DNA from: an uncultured Alphaproteobacteria bacterium
GTDB lineage: Bacteria > Pseudomonadota > Alphaproteobacteria > HIMB59
Length of the DNA: 64,000 nt
Reading direction: 5' to 3'
NCBI GenBank assembly: GCA_902518505.1
Contig: CABYGG010000005.1
Coordinates: 1 to 64,000, forward strand
The notes under the pieces are model-generated. The model saw nothing but the letters and a program-made list of their open reading frames with translations, had not been told where the DNA came from and made no database searches. Below, one piece after another: positions 47,870 through 55,770 of the stretch. Every line of letters begins with the position of its first letter. Position 1 is the first letter of the stretch. The translations under genes and the position numbers were made by a program.

Positions 47870-49131
47870 GCATGCTTTGGAATTGTGATTAAAAACTCTG
47901 AGCCTTTTCCAACTTCACTTTTTATGTCAATAAAACCCATGTTTTTATTCAAAATATGTTTCACAATTGAAAGGCCTAATCCAGTACCACCAACCTCTTT
48001 GGATCGAGCACTGTCCACTCTGTAAAATCTCTCGGTAAGCCTTGAGATGTGCTCTTCTGCAATGCCTATGCCATTATCCTTGAAGGAAATTTCGACATAT
48101 TCAGTCATATTGCTAGTATTCATTTTTTCACGAGCTTTAATTAAAATTTTAGCACCATCTTTTGAATATTTAACAGCGTTGTTAACGATATTGACAACCA
48201 CTTGAATAAATTCTTCATGAGGACATCCAACTAAAAGAGATTGGTCTAAATTAATATCAACATTTATTTTTTTCTTTAAAATTTTTGACTCCAATGAGTT
48301 TATTCCAATTTTAACGGTATTTAATAAATTACAAAATTGGTCATTCTCATTAGTTTTTTTATTCTCGATGGAACTTAAACTTAATAGATCATCAATCAAA
48401 GAGTTCATTCGATTTGACTGATCTTGAATAATTGAAATAAATTTTTTTTTATTTTTTTCATCGTCAACAGTTAAAAGTGTTTCTAAATATCCTATTATTG
48501 AAGAGAGTGGAGTTTTTAATTCGTGACTTACATTAGCTACGAAGTCAGTTCTTACCATCTCAAGATTTTTAATTGCAGTAATGTCTTTAAAAGCAACGCA
48601 AAAAAAATCGTTAATTGGAAATCCTGTAACGTCGTAATATCGGTCATTTGGTATTAATCTGTTCCACTCAAAATTTTTTTTTGATTTAGTTTTAAGTGCG
48701 TTACTTAGATTTTCAGACAAAGATAAGTCTCTTAAACCTATTTTAAGGTTATCTGCATTTTCTAAATTAAATGTCTCTTTGAAAATATTATTAACGAATA
48801 TGATATTATAATCGTAATCTATAATAACTATTGAGAGGTCTAAGGAGTTAAGAATGTCTTGATACTCCAAACTTTGTTTGTCACCAACTTCGATGCGTCT
48901 TTCTTTGTCTAAAAGAGTCTCTTCTAAAATATTTCGGACTTTTGTAAATAACATATTGTCAGATTTTCTTAGGTCAAAAGTTTTTTTTTCAAGATAGCTC
49001 TCAAAGAAATAATAAGAAATGAAATAAACTAAACTCTGAGAAATAATTGATATTAAAAAAATATTAATTGAAGTACTAAAAAACAAAAATAAGTTTAATG
49101 AGAGAACAGCAATAGAAAATACAAATAACAT
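47866..49131 (-). CDS. phoR: Phosphate regulon sensor kinase PhoR
   Basis: Membrane histidine kinase controlling PhoB. The 421 residues have two N-terminal transmembrane helices (about 2-45), a PAS domain (about 85-190), the H-box VANVSHELKTPLSSIIGY and the ATPase motifs NNAVKYS, DNGIGI and GGTGLGLSIV. It lies one base after ppk and just upstream of pstS, so sixA-ppk-phoR seems to be one transcript read ahead of the Pho-box promoter of pst. Confidence 0.93.
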   Translation of the reverse strand: MLFVFSIAVLSLNLFLFFSTSINIFLISIISQSLVYFISYYFFESYLEKKTFDLRKSDNMLFTKVRNILEETLLDKERRIEVGDKQSLEYQDILNSLDLSIVIIDYDYNIIFVNNIFKETFNLENADNLKIGLRDLSLSENLSNALKTKSKKNFEWNRLIPNDRYYDVTGFPINDFFCVAFKDITAIKNLEMVRTDFVANVSHELKTPLSSIIGYLETLLTVDDEKNKKKFISIIQDQSNRMNSLIDDLLSLSSIENKKTNENDQFCNLLNTVKIGINSLESKILKKKINVDINLDQSLLVGCPHEEFIQVVVNIVNNAVKYSKDGAKILIKAREKMNTSNMTEYVEISFKDNGIGIAEEHISRLTERFYRVDSARSKEVGGTGLGLSIVKHILNKNMGFIDIKSEVGKGSEFLITIPKHA

Positions 49132-49132
49132 T

Positions 49133-51217
49133 TTATTGTTTTTCTATTTTTTTATAGACCTTTTTGGCAGCAGTGCCTCTCCCTGAGAGACTAGGGTTGG
49201 TCATAAAATATTTATGTGAGTCTATTTTTAGTTTAGAGTTTATTTTTTGATAATTTCCATCTGAGTCGAGTATCCAAGTATTTTGATTATCGTTAATGGC
49301 AGTGTACATAATTTGATATAAAATTTGTTCGTGAACAGTTTTGTTATCGATAGGAACTAATGTTTCCACGCGCCTGTCAAAATTTCTAGTCATCCAGTCA
49401 GCAGATGAAATATAAATTTTTGCTTTTTTACTGGGTAGTTTATTGCCTTTTCCGAAACAAACTACACGTGAATGCTCTAAAAATCTTCCTACAATACTTT
49501 TAACTTCTATGTTTTCTGACATTCCTTTAACACCAGGAACTAAGCAGCAGATACCTCTAATTAAACAAGTAATTTTCACTCCTGCTTTAGATGCTTCGTA
49601 AAGTTTGTTAATTATTTCTTGATCAACTAAATTATTCATCTTGATCCATATGTTAGCTGGCTTTTTAATTTTTGATAAACCTATTTCGTAGTCAATATGT
49701 TCGTATAGTTTTTGTCTTAAGTTATATGGAGAGAAAGATATTCGTTTAAAATCTTTTGCCATGTTGTAACTACTCATATAATGAAATAATTTTATAGCAT
49801 CAGATGCTAGATCTTTATTACAAGTAAAAAATGATAGATCTGTATAAACCTTTGCTGTTTGAGGATGATAGTTACCAGTACCATAGTGAACGTAATGGAC
49901 TAAATTTTTTTTTTCTCTTCTAGTAACTAAGGAAACTTTTGCATGAATTTTTAGATTTAAAAAACCATACACTACTTGAACTCCAGCTTTTTCCAAATTT
50001 GATGCCCACTGTAGATTTTTTTCTTCATCAAACCTTGCTTTTAACTCAACAACTGCTGTTACAGATTTACCAGCATCAGCAGCACGAATGAGTGCATCAA
50101 TGATTGGCGATTGATCGCTAGTACGATACAAAGTTTGCTTAATTGCCACAACGTTTTTGTCGTTTGATGCTTGATCTAAAAAACTAACAACAACATTAAA
50201 AGACTCAAAAGGGTGGTGTACAACTAAATCCTTTTTTTTGATTGCTGCAAAACAATCACCGCCAAAATCATTTATTCGCTGTGGGAAACGAGGTTTAAAT
50301 TTTTTATAATTTAAATTCTTGTTTTTTATATTTCCAAAGACTTCTGATAATTGGTCGAACCCCAGTAGATCTTCGTATTCAAAAATTTCATTTTCAGATA
50401 CATTCAACTCGTTAATGATGAATGATTTAAAATTATTATTAAGACTTTTTTGAACATCTAATCTGATTACCTGTCCTCTTTTTCTTTCCCTGACAAGTTT
50501 TTTAAACTCTCTGATAAGATCGTCTGCCTCCTCCAAAACCTCTAAATCACTGTCCCTTATTACGCGAAATAGATTTGTATCAATAACATCAAAATCATGG
50601 AATACATCCCCAACATAATTGTTAATTATTGACTCTACGGGATAAAAATAAATACCCTGTTTATCAATAATTTTAAGAAAGCGTTGTTTTAAATCTGATA
50701 CTCTCATAACTGAGATAAATTCTTTTTTTGATTTTTTATTTTTAATTTTAGCGATAAGACACAAACTTAAATTTGGTATAAAGGGCAAAGGGTGTGTGCT
50801 ATCAACTGTAATTGGTGTCAGAATCGAAATAATTTCATTCAAATAATAATTTTTTATGTGGGACAAATGTTTTTTTAAAAACTTATCTCTTAAAATATAG
50901 ATTTTATTTTTTTTTAATTCTTTTTCAATTTGACCATACGATTCATTTTGCCTTTTAATCAAACCTCTTGTTAATGAGTCAACAATTTTAATTTGATCCT
51001 CAATCTTCATTCCATCAAAACTTTTTTTATTAGGAGTGAGTTTTAACTGTTCAATTAATCCAGCCACTCTTACTGAAAAAAATTCATCTAAGTTTGATGC
51101 AGCAATACTTATAAAATTTAGTCGTTCTAAAATTGGGACGTTTTTATCATAGGATAATTCATTTACTCTCTCATTAAATTTTAGCCAGGATATTTCTCTA
51201 TTAAAATACTTATTCAT
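49133..51217 (-). CDS. ppk: Polyphosphate kinase 1
   Basis: Makes polyphosphate from ATP reversibly. The 694 residues cover the N-terminal, head and two phospholipase D-like C domains. The autophosphorylated His lies in KIHAKVSLVTRRE and the second essential His in GRFLEHSRVVCFG. Overlaps sixA by 8 bases and ppx lies divergent, so synthesis and breakdown genes for polyphosphate flank one promoter region. Confidence 0.96.
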   Translation of the reverse strand: MNKYFNREISWLKFNERVNELSYDKNVPILERLNFISIAASNLDEFFSVRVAGLIEQLKLTPNKKSFDGMKIEDQIKIVDSLTRGLIKRQNESYGQIEKELKKNKIYILRDKFLKKHLSHIKNYYLNEIISILTPITVDSTHPLPFIPNLSLCLIAKIKNKKSKKEFISVMRVSDLKQRFLKIIDKQGIYFYPVESIINNYVGDVFHDFDVIDTNLFRVIRDSDLEVLEEADDLIREFKKLVRERKRGQVIRLDVQKSLNNNFKSFIINELNVSENEIFEYEDLLGFDQLSEVFGNIKNKNLNYKKFKPRFPQRINDFGGDCFAAIKKKDLVVHHPFESFNVVVSFLDQASNDKNVVAIKQTLYRTSDQSPIIDALIRAADAGKSVTAVVELKARFDEEKNLQWASNLEKAGVQVVYGFLNLKIHAKVSLVTRREKKNLVHYVHYGTGNYHPQTAKVYTDLSFFTCNKDLASDAIKLFHYMSSYNMAKDFKRISFSPYNLRQKLYEHIDYEIGLSKIKKPANIWIKMNNLVDQEIINKLYEASKAGVKITCLIRGICCLVPGVKGMSENIEVKSIVGRFLEHSRVVCFGKGNKLPSKKAKIYISSADWMTRNFDRRVETLVPIDNKTVHEQILYQIMYTAINDNQNTWILDSDGNYQKINSKLKIDSHKYFMTNPSLSGRGTAAKKVYKKIEKQ

Positions 51218-51719
51218 TCTTGTAATTATAACTTTTAAGTCTTTTTACTAATTGTAGTTCTTTAATTTCACCAGTATTTTTTTTTATCTCACTCCAGGAA
51301 TTAATATATAGATTAATCTCGCAAAATGCACATGTTGGAAATTTTATTATTTTATCTTTTGCAATATAGTTAATTAAATCAATCAAAGCTGGATTATGAC
51401 CTACTATCATTAAATTTTTGTTAATTTTAATTTTTTTTATCCATTTAATTAAATCGTTAAAGTTGAAAGTATATAGTTCACTTTCAAAATTAACTTTAAT
51501 TGAGTCTTTAAATATTTTTTTGCAAGTCTCTTGTGTTCTTTTTGAATTCGATGAAAAAATTGAGATATCTTTAAAATTTAGTTTTTTAAAAATATGCGTT
51601 GCCATTACTTTGCAACTAAAAATCCCCCTCTCAGATAATGGTCTTTCATGATCGTCTAATTCTAAATTTTTCCAAGAGGATTTAGCGTGACGTAATAAAA
51701 ATAGTTTTTTTTCAATCAT
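51210..51719 (-). CDS. SixA-type histidine phosphatase
   Basis: Histidine phosphatase superfamily protein of 169 residues with LFLLRHAKSSW (phospho-acceptor His about 11), HERPLSERG and the second catalytic His in MIVGHNP. SixA removes phosphate from phosphohistidine proteins such as components of the nitrogen phosphotransferase system. Its exact target here is unknown. It shares an 11 to 23 base divergent gap with ppx and overlaps ppk. Confidence 0.85.
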   Translation of the reverse strand: MIEKKLFLLRHAKSSWKNLELDDHERPLSERGIFSCKVMATHIFKKLNFKDISIFSSNSKRTQETCKKIFKDSIKVNFESELYTFNFNDLIKWIKKIKINKNLMIVGHNPALIDLINYIAKDKIIKFPTCAFCEINLYINSWSEIKKNTGEIKELQLVKRLKSYNYKNE

Positions 51720-51730
51720 CTGTTAAATAT

Positions 51731-53191
51731 ATGCAATATAATATGCTTAATAAAAAAGATTCTATTGCAGTAATAGATATAGGGTCAAATTCAGTAAGAT
51801 TGTGTGTATTTAGGGGCAATATGAGAAGCCCTGATGTGCTCTATAATAAAAAATTTTTTTGTGGGTTAGGTGAATACCTTCCAAAAACAAAATTGATCAG
51901 CAAAGAGGCTGAAAAAAAATGTATCAACTCAATGATTTTTTTTAACTCAATAATTGAAGAAATAAAACCTAACCACTCTGTCGCTTTGTGTACTGCAGCA
52001 ATTCGAAATGCTTCTAACAAAAAACAAATTACAAATAAGATACAAAAAGTTTTTAAGGGAAAAGTTTTAACTTTATCTGGAAGACAAGAGGCCTCCTATG
52101 CCACACTAGGCGTTCGTTCTGCAATACCTAGGGCCAATGGGACCATTATTGATATGGGAGGTGGCAGTCTTGAATTAGCACAAATAACACCACATAAAAT
52201 TAAAAATATATCTTCTTTTCCTTTGGGTATATTAAACTTCACTAAAGAACATAAAGAGCATAAAAAAATTAACAAAGAAATAAATTCAAAACATAAAAAT
52301 CAAAAAATCTTCTATTTAATTGGTGGAGCATTTAGGACAATTGCAAGATGTTATATTTATTTTAATAAATTGCCCTTTAATGAAATACACAACTTGAGTA
52401 TCTCTCGGAAAAATTTTTATGAATTAAAATCAGAATTACAAAAAATTGGGATTGACGACCTACAAAAAATTCCGAAAATTTCTGTCGACAGAATAAAACA
52501 TATTCATATTGCAATAGAAGTATTGGACAAGGTGTTAAAATTATCAAACTGCGAGCAGTTTATTTATCCAAGATACGGGATTAGAGAGGGTTTCATTTAC
52601 GAAAATCTTCCCAAAAAGCAAAGGCTTTTAGATCCAACTGAAATTTCTTTAGAATTAATAGCTAAAAGTAGATGTCGTTTTTTAATATTTAATAAAAAGA
52701 CTTTTGCTTGGATTAAAAATGTTTATTTAAAATTTATAAATTTAAAAATGTCCCCTAACCAACTGAGAGTAATAAAACTCTCATGCATTATTTCAGATTT
52801 GGGATGGGAGCAAACAGCCAAAATTAGAGCTTCTTATGCATTCAACCTAATATTAAATAGTCCTCTAGTAGGAATAGAACAATCAGAAAAAGTATTTATT
52901 GCATATTTAGTGTATTTAAGGCACACGAAAAATATCTTAGACCAAAGGGTTATTGAAAAAGAATTAAGTACCTATTTATCTTATTTATCAAGTGACGAAA
53001 AAAAGTTAGCTTATCAGATTGGGTGTGTATTAAATTTTTTATACTCTATAACTAAGGGTTCTTCTTTTTTATTAAAACAGCTTGATCTTAAATCTTTAAC
53101 ATTGGCAGAGCAAAAAAAGGTTTCGTCTATTCAAAAAGTACCAAAATCAGGCAAAACTGAACAGCTTTATAACCTAATTAGAAAATTTTAA
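51731..53191 (+). CDS. ppx: Exopolyphosphatase (Ppx/GppA family)
   Basis: Hydrolyses polyphosphate ends or pppGpp. The 486-residue protein has the actin-like phosphate loops AVIDIGSNSVRL and IIDMGGGSLEL, YLIGGAFRTIA, and a C-terminal HD-like helical part (about 315-486). It starts at ATG 51731 or 51743; both leave almost no room for a promoter, since sixA starts 11 bases away in the other direction. Ppx and GppA cannot be separated from sequence; the ppk neighbour favours Ppx. Confidence 0.9.
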   Translation: MQYNMLNKKDSIAVIDIGSNSVRLCVFRGNMRSPDVLYNKKFFCGLGEYLPKTKLISKEAEKKCINSMIFFNSIIEEIKPNHSVALCTAAIRNASNKKQITNKIQKVFKGKVLTLSGRQEASYATLGVRSAIPRANGTIIDMGGGSLELAQITPHKIKNISSFPLGILNFTKEHKEHKKINKEINSKHKNQKIFYLIGGAFRTIARCYIYFNKLPFNEIHNLSISRKNFYELKSELQKIGIDDLQKIPKISVDRIKHIHIAIEVLDKVLKLSNCEQFIYPRYGIREGFIYENLPKKQRLLDPTEISLELIAKSRCRFLIFNKKTFAWIKNVYLKFINLKMSPNQLRVIKLSCIISDLGWEQTAKIRASYAFNLILNSPLVGIEQSEKVFIAYLVYLRHTKNILDQRVIEKELSTYLSYLSSDEKKLAYQIGCVLNFLYSITKGSSFLLKQLDLKSLTLAEQKKVSSIQKVPKSGKTEQLYNLIRKF

Positions 53192-53244
53192 TATTAGATT
53201 AATATTTTTTTAATTAAAATTACATAATCAATAAATCTAATATT
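53190..53244. repeat. 11-base perfect inverted repeat between ppx and the anchor-I gene
   Basis: AATATTAGATT (53190-53200) and its exact complement AATCTAATATT (53234-53244) flank 33 bases of nearly pure A/T. The left arm overlaps the ppx stop and the right arm ends 23 bases before the next start codon. It could be an operator pair or a long RNA hairpin around the translation start region. Confidence 0.5.
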
Positions 53245-53267
53245 CTTTGGTATTTGGAGAAAAAATA

Positions 53268-54827
53268 ATGAAATTATTATTATCAATGCTTTTAAGCTTT
53301 GTTTTTTTCAATGTAAATGCATTGGAACTTAATAAAATCTCAGGCTATTCAACTTTTTCATGGGACGAAGGTGGATCAGAAATTTTAGCTTACGACTCTC
53401 AAAGAAACAGAATATTTGTAACAAACAATCTAACAAAATCTATAGATGTTTTAGATATTACAAGATTACCATATACAGAAAAATTAATTTCAATCAAACC
53501 AAGAGCAGGTGTTGGTGGAATAAACAGTGTTGCTGTTTCAGAACAAGCAGGTTTGCTTGCTTTAGCAATCGAGGCAGAAGACAAACAAGACAATGGTGCT
53601 GTTTTGTTCTATAATCTTAATACATTAAAATTGGCTTTTGGGTACTCAGTAGGTGCGCTGCCTGATAATGTTGTATTTACTCCGGATGGGAAATATGCAT
53701 TGGTCGCCAATGAGGGTGAGCCAAATGATGACTACACTGTTGATCCCAAAGGATCTGTTTCAATTATTGATTTAAACAAATGGTTTGTTGGCCCTAGTGA
53801 AGATAAAATCAGAAATATAAACTTTTATTACAATGGGGCTCCAGAGGGTGGCAGAATTGTAAAACCTGGATCATCTTTTTTGTATGATGCTGAACCAGAG
53901 TTTATAGCAGTTAGCGGTGACTCTAAAAGAGCTTATGTAGCTCTTCAAGAAAATAACGTTATTGCAAAGATAGATATTAGTTTGGGCATAGTTACTGATT
54001 ACTTTGGTTTAGGCTATAAAGATTGGTCTCAGTCCGCTCTTGATGCTTCGAATAAGGATAACAGAGTTAATATACAGCCTTGGCCGGTTAAAGGAATGTA
54101 TCAACCAGACACCATGGTAGTTGTCAGTAAAGAGATTAATGGTGAAATGTATGATTATGTTTTAATGGCTAATGAGGGAGATGCAAAAGATTACGATGGA
54201 TTCTCAGAAGAGGTAAGGGTCGCTGATTTAACTTTAGACCCTTCAGTCTTTCCTAATGCCTCAGAGCTACAAAAAAAATCAAATCTCGGTAGGTTAAAAA
54301 CAACTACTACTATGGGAGATGCTGATGGTGACGGTTTTTATGAAGAAATCTATACCTACGGCGGAAGATCTTTTTCAATTTTAGACGGTAATACCGGACA
54401 AATTATTTATGATAGCGGTAATGATATTGCTGTTAGAACAGCGTTTTCAGGTTTTTTTAACTGGAATGAGGATGCGGGATCTTTTGATGACAGAAGTGAC
54501 GATAAAGGTGCAGAGCCAGAGGCTCTTACAGTTGGAGAAATTGATGGAAGAACAATAGCTTTTGTAGGTCTTGAAAGACAGGGCGGTATCATGATGTACG
54601 ATATTACTGGTATGGTAAAACCAAAATTTCTTGGATATTTTAATGGTAGAAACTTTTTTGGAGATGGTACAAAACAAACTGGTGGTGACATATCTCCTGA
54701 ATCATTAGTTTTTATACCTGCCGACAAGACACCTCCACTTTATCATGTCAGAAAAGGAACTCCTTTATTGATTGGAGCCTATGAACTTTCGGGTTCAACT
54801 GCTATTTACGAAGTTATAATTGATTAG
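53268..54827 (+). CDS. Secreted choice-of-anchor-I/MSP130-like beta-propeller protein
   Basis: Extracytoplasmic protein of 519 residues from the ATG at 53268 (after GGAG). It starts with a signal peptide (MKLLLSMLLSFVFFNVNA) and continues with propeller-like repeats: AVSEQAGLLALAIEAED, VFTPDGKYALVANEGEPN, YVLMANEGDAKDYDGFSEEVR and GAEPEALTVGEIDGR. These match the choice-of-anchor-I/MSP130-like family, related to an atypical cyanobacterial alkaline phosphatase. Several acidic DxDGDG-like calcium sites (MGDADGDGF) are present. Location beside ppx and the pho genes fits a phosphatase or phosphate-scavenging role, but activity is not shown by sequence. Confidence 0.82.
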   Translation: MKLLLSMLLSFVFFNVNALELNKISGYSTFSWDEGGSEILAYDSQRNRIFVTNNLTKSIDVLDITRLPYTEKLISIKPRAGVGGINSVAVSEQAGLLALAIEAEDKQDNGAVLFYNLNTLKLAFGYSVGALPDNVVFTPDGKYALVANEGEPNDDYTVDPKGSVSIIDLNKWFVGPSEDKIRNINFYYNGAPEGGRIVKPGSSFLYDAEPEFIAVSGDSKRAYVALQENNVIAKIDISLGIVTDYFGLGYKDWSQSALDASNKDNRVNIQPWPVKGMYQPDTMVVVSKEINGEMYDYVLMANEGDAKDYDGFSEEVRVADLTLDPSVFPNASELQKKSNLGRLKTTTTMGDADGDGFYEEIYTYGGRSFSILDGNTGQIIYDSGNDIAVRTAFSGFFNWNEDAGSFDDRSDDKGAEPEALTVGEIDGRTIAFVGLERQGGIMMYDITGMVKPKFLGYFNGRNFFGDGTKQTGGDISPESLVFIPADKTPPLYHVRKGTPLLIGAYELSGSTAIYEVIID

Positions 54828-54840
54828 TAATATTTATTTT

Positions 54841-54866
54841 ACCCTCTCTAAATTAATAGGGAGGGT
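54841..54866. terminator. Hairpin between convergent genes
   Basis: ACCCTCTCT pairs with AGGGAGGGT (one G-U pair) around an eight-base A/T loop. It lies in the 38-base gap between the convergent anchor-I and ATP-grasp genes and touches the stop of the latter. T-runs are weak on both sides; a two-way terminator is the likely role. Confidence 0.65.
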
Positions 54867-55720
54867 TAGATTAAATAGCTTTTTCTAAACTTGTCATTAA
54901 TAAGTGCAATAGCTTTTTTTCCATCCTCAAGTGAAATCTTATCTGGCGGACCCCAAGCAGTTTTATTGACATCAACAATGTAAATTTTTTTCGTATCCCT
55001 ATCTCTTAAAATGTCTAACTCCCCAAAATCTAGTTTAAATTTTTTACAAAATTCATTTATTAAACTAATCTCTTCATTTTCAAATAAAGAACAAATTGAG
55101 ACTATTTTTGAATAAACAGTTTTAGATTTAAAGCGATATTCTTTTTGAGCAAATTTCACGTAAGCTAATACAATTTCATCTTTAACCCATACGACCCTAT
55201 AATCGATAGCAAATTCGTTATAAATATTATTAATTAATTTTTGGTAAACCTTATTTTTATAAATTTTAAATCCTAACGAAGAACTATTTATAATCTTCCC
55301 GTCATGTTTTGCATTTTGCTCTGATTTTTCTAAAATTGAACCATGAAAGTTTTTTGGATCTAAGCTCAGAGAATAACCAAAAATCTCTAAGAAAACTTTA
55401 TCAACATTAGATTTACTGATGTCAGTGCAATTTTTATTTATTACTATTTTTTTTGGATTTCCAGAGACTTGGTAGTTACTATTAGTTTTGTCATAAAAAT
55501 ATAATTCTATGTCAGCTAGTTCTGGGGAGGACGTAAACCTAACTGGCAAGCCCCATCTAACTTTAGCTAAAGTATAAAGTGGATTCAAAGGCCTTCTAGG
55601 GTAACAGATTATTTTTTTTTTATTTGATGAGGTAGATTCATATAAGCTAATCAAAAAATAAACATCTCTCAGCCCTCGAAGAATAGTACTAATTACGTCT
55701 GAAACAGTTATTGATGACAT
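54866..55720 (-). CDS. ATP-grasp domain protein of unknown function
   Basis: 284 residues from the ATG at 55720. The C-terminal part has the ATP-grasp metal/ATP signature FGELDILRDRDTKKIYIVDVNKTAWGPP (about 233-260), as in carboxylate-amine ligases; an upstream DYRVVWVKDEIVLAYVKFAQ resembles the central ATP-grasp strands. The N-terminal half (IICYPRRPLNPLYTLAKVRWGLPV) is not recognised. No signal peptide or membrane segment is seen. A copy of the 17-base Pho-like element ends 33 bases before the start, so it may respond to phosphate. A longer frame to 55753 would erase most of the promoter and is less likely. Confidence 0.7.
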   Translation of the reverse strand: MSSITVSDVISTILRGLRDVYFLISLYESTSSNKKKIICYPRRPLNPLYTLAKVRWGLPVRFTSSPELADIELYFYDKTNSNYQVSGNPKKIVINKNCTDISKSNVDKVFLEIFGYSLSLDPKNFHGSILEKSEQNAKHDGKIINSSSLGFKIYKNKVYQKLINNIYNEFAIDYRVVWVKDEIVLAYVKFAQKEYRFKSKTVYSKIVSICSLFENEEISLINEFCKKFKLDFGELDILRDRDTKKIYIVDVNKTAWGPPDKISLEDGKKAIALINDKFRKSYLI

Positions 55721-55753
55721 AAATTGATTCTTGAGACCATTACATATATACAA

Positions 55754-55770
55754 TGTTAAAGTTTTATTAA
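55754..55770 (-). promoter_or_regulatory. Pho-box-like 17-base element, ATP-grasp/glnD gap
   Basis: Minus-strand TTAATAAAACTTTAACA followed by T, identical over 18 bases to the pstS copy, with half-sites TTAATAA and TTAACAT at an 11-bp step. It ends 33 bases before the ATP-grasp ATG. The other edge includes the A of the glnD ATG. Confidence 0.55.
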
